DNA of 64,000 nucleotides from Nonomuraea jabiensis (GCF_014204795.1 NZ_JACHMB010000001.1:6584501-6648500), one strand, 5' to 3'. Shown: positions 51,077 to 60,425, counted from the first letter of the stretch. A program made the numbers and translations. Notes: generated by a model from the letters alone, not told the origin.

Positions 51077-51369
51077 AGGCGGTACAGGGCGATGCAGTAG
51101 AGCCCGTTGTGCTGGATGATGCTGGGGTCGCGCAGCACGCCGGTCGGGCCGCGGTAGTTGGTGTCGGCCAGCACGCTGAAGTTCGTGCCGTTGCTCGATG
51201 AGTAGACCCAGAGCTCCTGGTCGGCGGCGGCGTCTCCCTTGAACGTGGTGTAGACGTAGCCGGGGGCGGCCTGTGCCGGTGGTGCGACGGCCACCGCGGT
51301 GCCGACGGCAGCGAGCGCCACGAGGCTTAATTTGGCCAGCCAGCGTCTGACCTTCGGCTGTCTGTTCAC
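51077..51369 (-). pseudogene. Secreted glycosidase-like protein, truncated by ISL3
   Basis: MNRQPKVRRWLAKLSLVALA to PAQA is a Sec signal. The mature part (YVYTTFKGDAAADQELWVYS, SSNGTNFSVLADTNYRGPTG, VLRDPSIIQHNGLYCIAL) resembles the first blade of a five-bladed beta-propeller glycosidase (GH43/GH117-like), including RDPSII with the putative catalytic Asp. After ~93 residues the frame enters the ISL3 end (RLGL, stop). The promoter region is shared with the GH43 gene on the other strand. Confidence 0.7.
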
Positions 51370-51459
51370 GGATGGCCTCCTGGGCGGTGAAGCGCGGGAC
51401 GGATGGTGCAGGCTCTGTCGCGCATGGTCACCAGGTGACGGGGGTCACAAAGTTGTGCG

Positions 51460-51568
51460 AACGTTAACATGATGATTTTCTCGATTACCACTTCTTGACG
51501 CGGGCGATGAAGGCGTTAACACTCATGCACGGCTCGGCTTTTTGTGCTGTGAAATGTTAGCGTTAACA
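51460..51568. promoter_or_regulatory. LacI-type operator sites in a divergent promoter
   Basis: TGTTAGCGTTAACA (51555-51568) is a near-palindrome with the central CG typical of LacI-family operators. The right half CGTTAACA recurs at 51462-51469 and 51514-51521, so the half-site occurs three times at ~50-bp spacing between the truncated secreted-protein gene and the GH43 gene. The LacI-type repressor itself is not in the window. Confidence 0.6.
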
Positions 51569-51611
51569 ATTCTCTGTGAAGACAGCGCAGTTCCCCCGAA
51601 AAGGAACCACG

Positions 51612-53104
51612 ATGTTCTTACGAAAGAGCCTGGCAACGGCGCGGCGGCTGCTCAGCCTTGCGCGGCGGGCGTGCTCGCCTCCGTCCTGGGCGTGGTCGTC
51701 CCCGCCTCGCCGGCGCTGGCGGCACCCGGTCCATCGTTCACCAACCCCCTCGTCGGCACGCCCAACAGCGCGGACCCCTCGATCGTGTACAGCGACGGCT
51801 ACTGGTACTACGTGGCCACGACGTGGTCCTCGAGGATCATCATGCGCAAGTCGGCCACGATGGCCGGCTTGAAGACCGCGGCCGAGCAGACGGTGTTCAC
51901 CCTGAGCCCCGGGCCCGGCTGCTGCACCATGTGGGCGCCCGACCTGCAGTGGATCAACAACCGGTGGTACCTGTACTTCTCGGCGGAGGCGTCGCCCGGC
52001 CAGGGTGAGCGCCGGACCTGCGTACTGGAGAGCGCCGGCTCTGACCCGCTGGGCCCGTACACCTACCGGGGCATCCTCAACCTGGAGCCCAACGGCGCGT
52101 GGGCGATCGACGGCAGCGTTATCCGGTTCAACGGGTACCCGAACCACTTCGTCTACTCCGCGTTCCGCGGCGGGGAGCAAGGGCTGTTCATCGCCCCGAT
52201 GTCGTCGCCGACCCAGGTCTCGCGGAACGGCATCCGGATCTCGTCGCCGACGCTGTCGTGGGAGCGGCAGGGCTCGCCGGTCAACGAGGGCCCGTACGCC
52301 GTCGACAACGCCGGAAAGACCTTCCTGACGTACTCGGCGAGCTCCTGCCAGACGCCCGACTACAAGCTCGGCATGCTGACCTGGACCGGTGGCGATCCGA
52401 TGTCGCCCAGCTCGTGGACGAAGGAGTCCACGCCCATCTTCCAGCGCAGCGACGCCAACGGCGTCTACGGCCCGGGTCACGCCTCATTCGTCAAGTCACC
52501 CGACAACACCGAGACCTGGATCGTCTACCACGCCAACTCCTCCGCCGGCCAGGGCTGCGGCACCACGCGCACCACGCGGGCCCAGAAGATCAGCTTCAAC
52601 TCGGACGGCTCGCCCAACCTCGGCGTGCCGGTCAGGACCCGGACCACGATCGAGGGTCCCTCCGGCGACTCCAACGCTTCGTCCCGGACGGTCTACCGGA
52701 TCAACGCGCGTCACAGCGGCAAGGCCATGGACGTCCAGCAGCCGAACACCGACAACGGCGCGCGTGTCGGCCAGTACACCTACAACGGCAACGCCTGGCA
52801 GCAGTGGCAGTTCCAGGACGCCGGCAGCGGCTACTGGCGCATCATCAGCCAGCACAGCGGAAAGTGCCTCGACGTGGTGAACGCCTCAACCGCCGACGGT
52901 GCCGAGCTCATCCAGTACACCTGTGGCAGCGGCACCAACCAGCAGTTCCAGATGGTCGCCAACGGCAGCTACTTCCAGCTCCAGGCACGACACAGCAGCA
53001 AATGCGTGGACGTACCGTCCGCCTCGACCGCCGACGGCGTGATCCTCAAGCAGTATCCGTGCAACACCGGCACCAACCAGCAGTGGTCGCGCACAGCCAT
53101 CTAA
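51612..53104 (+). pseudogene. GH43 glycosidase with CBM13 lectin domain; frameshift in the signal peptide
   Basis: The ATG at 51612 (AAAGGA upstream) gives MFLRKSLATARRLLSLA, but a one-base loss near 51662 puts the rest of the signal (AAGVLASVLGVVVPASPALA) and the enzyme in another frame. The mature ~470 residues are complete: GH43 propeller with ADPSIVYSDGYWYYVATTW (base Asp), AIDGSVIRF (pKa Asp) and NEGPYAV (acid Glu), then a ricin-type beta-trefoil CBM13 (~395-520; QxW repeats WQQWQFQD, NQQFQMV, NQQWSR). The intact enzyme would release arabinose or xylose from plant cell walls. If the shift is real, secretion is lost; a sequencing error is possible. Confidence 0.8.
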
Positions 53105-53131
53105 CGATCGTCCCCGACATGACCGCGGATC
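52693..53131 (+). repeat. Near-identical CBM13-coding repeat, copy 1
   Basis: About 438 bp covering the whole CBM13 module of the GH43 gene, its stop codon and ~27 bases beyond (ACGATCGTCCCCGACATGAC). It matches 54227-54663 with only a handful of substitutions and a one-base indel after the stop. Confidence 0.9.
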
Positions 53132-53151
53132 CGTCTAGTGATTGGACATTC

Positions 53152-54636
53152 ATGACTCTGACATCAGGACCATCGCGGAGCACCCGTTCGTTACGCCGGT
53201 TGCTGATCGCCCTGGTGGCGACCGCGCTCGCCGCGGCGGCGAGCCTGACGGTCTCCACATCGCCGGCCAATGCCGCCACCAGCCAATTCCGGGGCATGAA
53301 CTGGGCCGTGCTGGGTGACAACTTCAGCACCGGCACGCTTGTCGTGCAGGGCCTGAGCCAGTCCGACAGCAACGCGACAGTACGCGCCAAGGCCGACGCG
53401 CTCTACGACGACATGGCCTCCACCATGGGGATCAACACCGTCCGGCTGCCCATCAACACGCACACGGTGGCCAACACCACCTGGTGGAACGCCTACCGCG
53501 GAGCCATCGACGCCGCTACGGCCCGCGGCTGGAAGGTCATCCTCGCCTACTGGGAGGACGGCGCCGCCTCCGGCGGCCGTATCATCAACCTGGCGGCGTG
53601 GAACTCGATGTGGTCCAGCGTGACCAACACGTACGGCTCCAACAGCAACGTCTACTTCGAGCCGATGAACGAGCCGCACGGCTACAGCTCGGCCGAATGG
53701 CGCAACATCGCCGCCGACTGGCTGGACTACCACTACTCGGCCCCCGCGAACCGGGTGCTGATCGGCGGCACCGGCTACAGCCAGGACCTGCGGGACATCT
53801 GCAACGACAGCCGCTTCAACTCGACGCTGCTGTCCTTCCACCACTACGCCTTCTTCTACAGCGCGATGACCTACGACGCCTTCCGAAGCCACATTCAGAC
53901 GCGTCTGGGCAACTGCGCCTCCCGCGCGGTCGCCACCGAGTTCGGCGCGCCGATGTCCACCGGCCTCAACTACGGCGACGCCAACAGCACCGACAACTTC
54001 GTGCGCCACATCCGCGCCATGGCCCAGGTCATGCGTGACAACCAAATGGGCGGCACCTACTGGCCCGCCCTCGGCGGCAAGCCGGGCAACATCGGCTATG
54101 ACTGGTACTCGATGTACGCCCTGAGCGGCAGCGGCACCAATCTCAACTTGACCGTCCGCAACACCTCCGGCGCTGACCGGATCCGGTATGCCTGGGGCGA
54201 CACCATCGGCGGCGGTGACTCCACCTACAGGATCAACGTGCGTCACAGCGGCAAGGCCATGGACGTCCAGCAGCCGAACACCGACAACGGCGCGCGTGTC
54301 GGCCAGTACACCTACAACGGCAACGCCTGGCAGCAGTGGCAGTTCCAGGACGCCGGCAGCGGCTACTGGCGCCTCATCAGCCAGCACAGCGGAAAGTGCC
54401 TCGACGTGGTGAACGCCTCAACCGCCGACGGTGCCGAGCTCATCCAGTACACCTGTGGCAGCGGCACCAACCAGCAGTTCCAGATGGTCGCCAACGGCAG
54501 CTACTTCCAGCTCCGGGCACGACACAGCAGCAAATGCGTGGACGTACCGTCCGCCTCGACCGCCGACGGCGTGATCCTCAAGCAGTATCCGTGCAACACC
54601 GGCACCAACCAGCAGTGGTCGCGCACAGCCATCTAA
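53152..54636 (+). CDS. GH5 glycoside hydrolase with CBM13 lectin domain
   Basis: 494 aa from the ATG at 53152 (505 if the ATG at 53119 is used; neither has a clear ribosome site). The Arg-rich Sec signal ends ANA. The GH5 catalytic domain (~45-360) has FRGMNW at the start, TVRLPIN, the acid/base Glu in VYFEPMNEPHG and the nucleophile Glu in VATEFGAPM. A C-terminal ricin-type CBM13 (~370-494) follows, with WQQWQFQD and NQQWSR repeats. It is secreted and probably cleaves a beta-glucan, mannan or xylan chain; the lectin would bind galactose or xylan side groups. It sits 47 bp after the GH43 gene, in one transcription unit under the LacI-type sites. Confidence 0.93.
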   Translation: MTLTSGPSRSTRSLRRLLIALVATALAAAASLTVSTSPANAATSQFRGMNWAVLGDNFSTGTLVVQGLSQSDSNATVRAKADALYDDMASTMGINTVRLPINTHTVANTTWWNAYRGAIDAATARGWKVILAYWEDGAASGGRIINLAAWNSMWSSVTNTYGSNSNVYFEPMNEPHGYSSAEWRNIAADWLDYHYSAPANRVLIGGTGYSQDLRDICNDSRFNSTLLSFHHYAFFYSAMTYDAFRSHIQTRLGNCASRAVATEFGAPMSTGLNYGDANSTDNFVRHIRAMAQVMRDNQMGGTYWPALGGKPGNIGYDWYSMYALSGSGTNLNLTVRNTSGADRIRYAWGDTIGGGDSTYRINVRHSGKAMDVQQPNTDNGARVGQYTYNGNAWQQWQFQDAGSGYWRLISQHSGKCLDVVNASTADGAELIQYTCGSGTNQQFQMVANGSYFQLRARHSSKCVDVPSASTADGVILKQYPCNTGTNQQWSRTAI

Positions 54637-54663
54637 CGATCGTCCCGACATGACCGCAGATCC
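54227..54663 (+). repeat. Near-identical CBM13-coding repeat, copy 2
   Basis: The CBM13 module of the GH5 gene plus stop codon and ~25 downstream bases, ~98% identical to 52693-53131. The identity extends past the stop codons into non-coding DNA, so the module was copied at DNA level (tandem duplication or gene conversion) rather than kept similar by selection alone. Confidence 0.9.
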
Positions 54664-54959
54664 CGCGGTACGGCCCTCACCGCCTCCGGTGCCGAGCGCG
54701 TGCTGTGTGCCTGGTGCCCGGGAGCCGGACGGATCGGGAAACGAGCAAGCGGTCGACGATACCGGCGGCGCCTGGCCAATCTGCCGGCCAGGCGCCGTGA
54801 CGTGGTCGTCGAGCTGTCCGCGGCGACCCCACCGCGGATTCACTCATTTCTGAACGATCATCACAGGTCCGTGAGAACCGCATCAAACCCTCCCGGGCCA
54901 CAGACCATCCGGGGTGACAGCTCGCCACGCCGTCCGCGACTGGTGCCAGGCCCGCGGCG

Positions 54960-55270
54960 TCGCCCTGCGCGGTCGAACTTCCAGGACCTCGCGGCGAACG
55001 ACGCGACGACAGCGCTGCTCATCAACGTGATCACCGCAGTCGGGCAGTTCCAGCGCGACCTGCAGAACGAGCTGACCGCCGAAGGGATCGCCGCCGCTGA
55101 AGCCGAAGGCCGCTGCCGCGGCCGGCCGCGCTGGCCGGCGCCCAGCTTGAGGAGGTGCGATCGGCGTTCACCGACCACGGCACCTCGATCGCGGCTCTCG
55201 CCCGTGCGCATGGAGTGAGCCGGGCCGCCATCCGAACCGCACTGACCGGACTACTGCCCGGCCAGCCGGG
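54960..55270 (+). pseudogene. Serine recombinase (resolvase) C-terminal remnant
   Basis: LLINVITAVGQFQRDLQNEL, then TAEGIAAAEAEGR and RGRP match the long E-helix and RGR hinge of resolvase/invertase recombinases. A frame change near 55125 leads into AGAQLEEVRSAFTDHGTSIA, then ALARAHGVSRAAIRTALTG, the HTH that binds the crossover site. The catalytic N-terminal domain with the active Ser is missing. The bases from 54664 to here hold nothing else recognisable. Confidence 0.6.
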
Positions 55271-55450
55271 TCCGCCCTCGCTCATCCCGGCCAGAGGCGG
55301 ACCCGTTGCGCGAGACGACCCTGCCGAAGCATCCAGCTAAATTACTCGCGGGTACCGCCAACGGCTGTCCGCAGGTTCCTCAACCCCGAAGACCGTTACA
55401 CGCCCCCCCACATCACTGAACGCCAGCGGCAGGCAGGTTAAACGTCAAAC

Positions 55451-56725
55451 TTAGAGATAGCGCGGGAAAAGATCCGTCGTCGGCCAGGTGGTCACCTTGC
55501 CGATCTGAGCGTTGATGCGCGGGCTGAGCACGTCGAAGTCCGGCGACCCGCTCTCCTCGTTGCGGTTGAACAGGGCGGCGTAGGTGAAGCCGTCCTGGAG
55601 CCGGGCGGTGTAGGTGTAGGTCCCCGGTAATCCGCCGCTGTGCCAGGTGTTGAGGTGCCCCGTCACCTGGCGGACCCACAGACCGGCCCCGTACCAGGAG
55701 CCGTTGTCCGTGATGCCGATCTCCGGCTTGGCCACCATCCTGCCGATGGATGTCGCGTTCAGCACCGCGCCGGGGGCGTCGAGGATGCGCGCGAAGCGCG
55801 CCAGGTCCACCGCCGAGGCCAGCCAGCCGCCGCCCGGCCCGCGGTTCTCCATGCTGAAGCCGCCGTACGGGGCCGGCACCGTCGTACCGGACGCGTCGGT
55901 GACGATCCTGCTCGTCTGCGCCGACTCGTAGACGACCTCGCCGGGCGCGGCCTGTGCCTTGAGGGTACGGCCGAGCCGCATGCGGCTGATGCCGACGGGC
56001 GCCAAGACCTTCTGCTGGACGTACGACTCGTAAGCCATGCCCGACACCTTCTCGACGATCATGCCGAGCAGCATGTAGCCGTAGTTGCTGTAGGCGTACC
56101 TGCTGCCGGGGGCGAAGTCGAGCGGGCGGCCGCTGGCGTACTGGATGACGTGCTCGCGCGTGATCGGCAGGGGGACGCCGAGCGATCGGGAGATGGTGTG
56201 GTCCAGGTACAGGTAGTCGCCTGAGATGTCGCGGTCCCATCCGCCCGTGTGCTGCAGGAGCCGCCACACCGTCACGTTCGCTAGACGGGCGTCCGCCGTG
56301 GTCGGCAGCCCGAGCAGCGTGGCGATGGACGTTCCCAGGCTCAGCTTGCCGTCCTGCGCCAGCCTCATGATCGCCACGGCGGTGATGTGCTTGCTGAGAC
56401 TCGCGATACGGAACAGAGAAGTGGGCGTGAGCTTCGGCACGGCGGGGTCGTCGCTGTAGCGGTAGGCCCTGGCCAGCACCAGCTTGCCGTTCTTGGTGAT
56501 GGCGAGCTGCGCGCAGGAGATCCCGCGCTCCGCGATGTAGGTCTTCAGCACGTTGTCGAAGCCTGCGAGCGCGGCCGGTGCCACTCCCGCGGTCTGGACC
56601 GTCGCGGCGAACGCCGACCGGGAGGCTCCCAGCGCGAGGGCGGGCACTGCGGCGGCGCCTGCCGCCAGGAACCGCCGCCTGCTCAGGCCATTCGATACGG
56701 ACAGACGCGGGTCGTTGATCGTCAT
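55451..56725 (-). CDS. TAT-exported serine hydrolase (beta-lactamase class C / DD-peptidase-like)
   Basis: 424 aa from MTINDPRLS; the 27 upstream codons do not resemble protein. LSRRRFLAAGAAAVPALALG is a twin-arginine signal. Active-site motifs: SLSKH (SxxK nucleophile), YSNYGYML (YxN) and HSGGLPG near the C-terminus in place of KTG, as usual for class C-like esterases. FAPGSRYAYSNYG and VLAPVGISRMRLG are standard family segments. The likely substrate is peptidoglycan-related D-amino-acid peptides or an ester; true beta-lactamase action is not implied. A decayed relative lies at 10.6-10.85 kb. Confidence 0.92.
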   Translation of the reverse strand: MTINDPRLSVSNGLSRRRFLAAGAAAVPALALGASRSAFAATVQTAGVAPAALAGFDNVLKTYIAERGISCAQLAITKNGKLVLARAYRYSDDPAVPKLTPTSLFRIASLSKHITAVAIMRLAQDGKLSLGTSIATLLGLPTTADARLANVTVWRLLQHTGGWDRDISGDYLYLDHTISRSLGVPLPITREHVIQYASGRPLDFAPGSRYAYSNYGYMLLGMIVEKVSGMAYESYVQQKVLAPVGISRMRLGRTLKAQAAPGEVVYESAQTSRIVTDASGTTVPAPYGGFSMENRGPGGGWLASAVDLARFARILDAPGAVLNATSIGRMVAKPEIGITDNGSWYGAGLWVRQVTGHLNTWHSGGLPGTYTYTARLQDGFTYAALFNRNEESGSPDFDVLSPRINAQIGKVTTWPTTDLFPRYL

Positions 56726-56819
56726 GACCAGATATCTAGTGGATCGTCCGCCTCGGTGGACCGATTTCACCGGTATTGCCCATCCTGTCGGCGGGCATCG
56801 GGTCACGTCGGCCGCTGCC

Positions 56820-56915
56820 TGACATGGTCTTCGACGAGCGGACCGAGATCGACCTAGGTGGGCGGATTGTGCAGCTGTGGCAGTTCGGTCCGGGCAATGG
56901 GCCGGGCGACACGGC
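56820..56915 (+). pseudogene. Possible metallo-beta-lactamase-fold fragment
   Basis: DMVFDERTEIDLGGRIVQLW followed by QFGPGNGPGDTADL matches the FDDxxxLxLGGRxVxLxHxGPGHTxGDT strand-turn of MBL-fold proteins, but the metal-binding His is replaced (GPGNGPGDT). It is ~32 codons; the rest of 56726-57188 carries no supported gene beyond the promoter region of the next one. Confidence 0.35.
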
Positions 56916-57188
56916 TGACCTTTCCGTCGAGGGTGCGGCGTCCTTCGCAGGAATCGGACACCCGCCGACCGGGCCCTTCCTTCAGCGGAATTTCAAAGGA
57001 ATCGGCGCATACGGCCGGCTCGTACAGGTCGGCATCTATTACTCGACTACTCGACCCGGATCCCGAACCGGCCGGCCTGGAGAGCCCGCGTCCGGCCGGC
57101 GGGAAGCCCAAGTGCGGTGTGAAACGCGATCACGTCGGCGGCCTTTTCGATTCCGCGGGAAAGCGGAGAACCTACCGAAAGGATCCGA

Positions 57189-57824
57189 GTGTCCCCAACC
57201 TCCCTGCGCCGTGATGGACGCGGCGCGGCAATGGCCGCCCTCATGGCCTTCATTACCCTCATCACCCTCGTCGTGCTCACTCCGCCCGCCCAGGCCAACT
57301 CGTTCGGCTGGTCGGTCCTGCATCCGTCAGGCTGCTGTATGCACGCCGACAACAAGAGCCACTCCTACAACTACTCGTCGCTGACGGGGAACATGAAGGT
57401 CGCGGGCAACTACGCCATGATCAACCTTGGCAGCCAGACCGACATGACCGTCCACTACGACAGCACCCCGAACAACCAGACCGACGTGGAGATGTTCGAC
57501 CAGTACTACGACGACTACTGGGGCATCGACCGGGACGGTTCGAGCACCGGGACGAACGTCCACGCGCGCGCCCAGTGCGTACGGGCCCTCGTGCCGGCCA
57601 TCTCGACGAGCTGGTGGAAGTGCGACCAGTACGAAGTCCGTTTCGACCTGGCGGACATGAACAGGTTCAGCGAGAACGAGCGCAAGCACACCGCCTGCCA
57701 TGAGGTCGGGCACACCGTGGGGCTCGGACACTCCTCCCAGACCTCCTCCTGCCTGCGGGACGGCCGCGTCTCGACGCGCACGTACAACAGCCACGACATC
57801 GCCCACATCAACGGCCGCTACTGA
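57189..57824 (+). CDS. Secreted metzincin-type zinc protease
   Basis: 211 aa from a GTG at 57189 (AAAGGA 6 bases upstream). Signal peptide GRGAAMAALMAFITLITLVV to AQA. The zinc site HEVGHTVGLGH (HExxHxxGxxH) is complete and near the C-terminus (~176-186); the usual Met-turn is not obvious downstream (SSCLRDGRVST). The family resembles snapalysin/matrixin-like small proteases of actinomycetes that degrade proteins outside the cell. The next gene starts 11 bp after the stop and is likely co-transcribed. Confidence 0.85.
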   Translation: MSPTSLRRDGRGAAMAALMAFITLITLVVLTPPAQANSFGWSVLHPSGCCMHADNKSHSYNYSSLTGNMKVAGNYAMINLGSQTDMTVHYDSTPNNQTDVEMFDQYYDDYWGIDRDGSSTGTNVHARAQCVRALVPAISTSWWKCDQYEVRFDLADMNRFSENERKHTACHEVGHTVGLGHSSQTSSCLRDGRVSTRTYNSHDIAHINGRY

Positions 57825-57835
57825 GGACGGGGACC

Positions 57836-58744
57836 ATGCACAAGACGCTCCGCTCCCGCACCACGGCCGTGGCCCTGTGCCTGGCCGCCGGCCTCGCCCT
57901 CATCGCCGCCGCCGGCGTCACCGCGGCCCGCTCGGCCCAGCCCGCCGCCCCGTTCTGGTCGCTGATGCGCGCAGGAGTGGGCGAGTCGCTGGGTGAGTAC
58001 ACCTTCGACTCCCTGGCCGACCTGAAGCCGGGGGCGCCCGCCTCTGGCGTCTTCACCCCGGCCGCCGCGCTGGTCGAAGGCACGATCGTCGGCATCGAGC
58101 CGGGTATCGCCTTCGCCTCGGACGACGGTGCGACCACCGGGCCGATCGTCGCCCACGACGACCCGGCCGCGGCCGTCCGCTACGCCGCCCTCGTGATCAG
58201 GGTGGACCAGGTGCTGTCCGGCGCGCTCGGGCTCGGCCTGCAGGACGGCAAGATCCGGCTGCAGATCGAGCAGCCGCTCCAGGTCGGCCTGGCCGAACTG
58301 CGCGCCTCGCTCGGCACCGCGGGGCGTGGGCTGTTCTACGTTCACAACGCCCTGGAACGGCGGCGGGCCGAGGGCCGTACCGTCCCGCAGGAACTGTCCG
58401 GCTACCTGGCCTCGGTGCACATCCCGATCGGCGCTGGCGTCTTCGTCGAGCAGCGGACGGGCGAGCCCGTCATCGCGCCGCTCATGGACGACCCTGACCG
58501 GGTGAACCAGATACTCAACGGCGTGGCCCCGCCGCCCGAGCCGGAGCCTGAGCCTGAGCCGACCGGCCCGAACCCGCCCAAGCCGACCGACTTCCCGCAG
58601 GAGGAGCCCACCGACCCCGAATGGGACGGCTCCGACACCCCCGACGCCGAGCAGCCTGACACGCCGGGCCCTGTGGAGGAGGAGCCGGAGGTGGACACCC
58701 CGACCCTGGCCGAACTGCGCGCCCGCGCGCTGGCCGGGAGCTGA
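57836..58744 (+). CDS. Exported protein with a Pro/Glu-rich C-terminal tail
   Basis: 302 aa. RSRTTAVALCLAAGLALIAA followed by AG is a signal peptide or anchor. The middle (~65-215: GTIVGIEPGIAFASDDGATT, YAALVIRVDQVLSGALG, KIRLQIEQPLQVGLAELRA) is beta-rich and unassigned. Residues ~225-290 are a Pro/Glu/Asp repeat (PEPEPEPEPTGPNPPKPTD, DAEQPDTPGPVEEEPEVDT), probably an extended wall-spanning linker. No sortase motif is present. It follows the metzincin gene by 11 bp and may be its partner, inhibitor or substrate (inference). Confidence 0.65.
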   Translation: MHKTLRSRTTAVALCLAAGLALIAAAGVTAARSAQPAAPFWSLMRAGVGESLGEYTFDSLADLKPGAPASGVFTPAAALVEGTIVGIEPGIAFASDDGATTGPIVAHDDPAAAVRYAALVIRVDQVLSGALGLGLQDGKIRLQIEQPLQVGLAELRASLGTAGRGLFYVHNALERRRAEGRTVPQELSGYLASVHIPIGAGVFVEQRTGEPVIAPLMDDPDRVNQILNGVAPPPEPEPEPEPTGPNPPKPTDFPQEEPTDPEWDGSDTPDAEQPDTPGPVEEEPEVDTPTLAELRARALAGS

Positions 58745-59907
58745 CAGACCGCCGCCCGCCGCAAGCCCCGGGCCGGTGCCCGCCGCACGCCCCCGAGGCG
58801 CGTCGGCCACACGCCCAGCCGGACGCCCCCGAACCGGCGCCCGCCGTACGCCGCACGCCCCCGAAGCGCGTGCGGCCGGCGCCTCCTGCCGGGGCCGGGT
58901 CAAAAGGCCGCCGCATGTATCCGGGACCGCCCGCACCGCCTGGCACACCCCGATCACCACTGGCGCCGGGCCGACCGGCACGGCCACCGGACCCGCCTTG
59001 GCCGCCGCGGTGATGATGCCAGCGGCTTGCACACCGCTCCGTCGTCCGCCTTGCGCCAGGGCCAGCAAATCAGCCGTGGCCAGGTCATCGCCACCGAATC
59101 GTGGCGGGGGGGTGTCGTCCAGTTCGAATGCGCACACGCACGTCGAGATGCGCCTTGGTCAGCGGACACTCGCGGCCAAGAGTGTCAACGACCCGAGGCT
59201 GGAAAACCCGAACCCCACCTCGTTCTGGAACTCCCAGGGGCTCAGGCCACCCTGACCCTCGCCGCGATCGACCCGCACATGAACCGATCGATCTTGCCGT
59301 GGCCGTGCGGCTGGCCCTTCTTGCTGAACATCGGCCGCACGCGCGCGCGGCGGGGTGTGGGTGCTGCCGTGCGCCCATACCGACCGCGACCGGATATGGG
59401 ATGTCGAGCTCGACCGGCGAACGGCGGCGCAGCGTACGTTGTCAGCTGATCGGTGCGGGCCGCCGACCTGAACGGTATCTCCAGTGACCCGCTTAGCGAC
59501 CTCGGGCCCGGCCACCACTGAACCAGAGCCTTGGCCGCCGGACCTCCTCCGACCGGGCACGGCAACAGGGTCCGCCGATGACCTACGATGCCGCACCGCT
59601 ACCCGACGACCTGCGCCAGTGGCTCGCTGGCCACCTGCTCAGTGCGCTCGTCTCCGTGGCCGGCACCTCCTGGGAGCGCGGCACCTCACAGATGTGGCGG
59701 TGGATACCTCTACCGTCACCACCGCCTACCCCAAAGATCAGCCCGGCACTGGATACGCCAGAACCAGTGCCGGGCCGAGGTAGCCCGGGCGGTCCTGGGT
59801 CCTGGATGCGGTGGGGCGAAGAAGCCGACGACAAGCGCCAGCACGCAAACGGGCACGGCCAGACGCGATCTTGCGCATGGTGGGTCCCTTCTGCCGAGAT
59901 AGCTCAT
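58745..59907. other. 1.1 kb without a supported gene
   Basis: Composition is G+C-rich throughout and open frames exist in all phases. One plus-strand frame starting at 59578 (MTYDAAPLPDDLRQWLAGHL, LSALVSVAGTSWERGTSQMW) looks protein-like for ~45 codons, then turns into low-complexity sequence, so it is at best a gene fragment. No IS ends or RNA genes were recognised. Confidence 0.4.
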
Positions 59908-60324
59908 TTAGTTTGGGGCGGTCTCGGGCTCCCGTCTGCGCGTGACGAGCCGGGTGGCGAGCAGTCCCAGCACGACAATGCAGGTCAAGTCAAACCAGAT
60001 GCTCAGCGGCGACAGATCTCCGCGGATCGCCGCGTTGGGCAGGATGAGGGCGAGAAACGTGGCCTTGCCGGCCACGGCGGCCAGGGCGGCCGCGAGGCGC
60101 ACCGGCGGGTGGAACGCGGCCCACATGATGGCGGCCCCGAGCAGAAGCTGCAGCATGCCCCGGTGCTGCAGCAGGGCCTGCGTCATGGGAGCGGGGTCGG
60201 ACACGCCGTAGTTCCAGTCGAGGATGCCGACGTTCACGAGGGCGACGACGGGGAGTGTGGTGATCACGCCGATCAAGGTGAGGACGACCCGCAGGGCGGT
60301 CTCGCCACGGGAGGACAGCGTCAT
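59908..60324 (-). CDS. Four-helix membrane protein next to a MarR regulator
   Basis: 138 aa from the ATG at 60324, which has AAAAGGAG about 5 bases upstream. Four hydrophobic segments (VVLTLIGVITTLPVVALVNV; MLQLLLGAAIMWAAF; LAAALAAVAGKATFLALIL; FDLTCIVVLGLLATRLV) with a basic cytoplasmic tail. The family is not named with certainty; DoxX-like or small actinobacterial membrane proteins are similar. It is divergent from marR-like 60426-60875 with two operator palindromes between, so it is probably the regulated gene. It could act in stress or drug response. Confidence 0.75.
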   Translation of the reverse strand: MTLSSRGETALRVVLTLIGVITTLPVVALVNVGILDWNYGVSDPAPMTQALLQHRGMLQLLLGAAIMWAAFHPPVRLAAALAAVAGKATFLALILPNAAIRGDLSPLSIWFDLTCIVVLGLLATRLVTRRREPETAPN

Positions 60325-60349
60325 GAGAGCTCCTTTTCGCGGCATCATC

Positions 60350-60389
60350 CGTCAGCTCGGCTGACGATTTTTCGTCAGTCTAGCTGACG
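60350..60389. promoter_or_regulatory. Two tandem MarR-type operator palindromes
   Basis: CGTCAGC-TCG-GCTGACG (60350-60366) and CGTCAG-TCTAG-CTGACG (60373-60389) are 17-bp inverted repeats with the same outer arms, 23 bp apart centre to centre. They fill the divergent interval between the membrane-protein and MarR genes. Confidence 0.8.
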
Positions 60390-60425
60390 ATTATCGCCTG
60401 GTTCAAGGGCTCTACATTGGACGGC

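Noticed and set aside
52099-53151. Upstream extension of the GH5 frame through the GH43 gene
   Set aside because: Out-of-frame reading of GH43-CBM13; the GH5 signal peptide begins after the GH43 stop codon.
58530-58570. Short tandem repeat that might be a CRISPR or microsatellite
   Set aside because: It is the in-frame Pro-Glu codon repeat of the exported protein's tail.
59578-60387. 269-codon plus-strand frame as a gene
   Set aside because: Only the first ~45 codons look like protein; the rest is antisense to the four-helix membrane protein.
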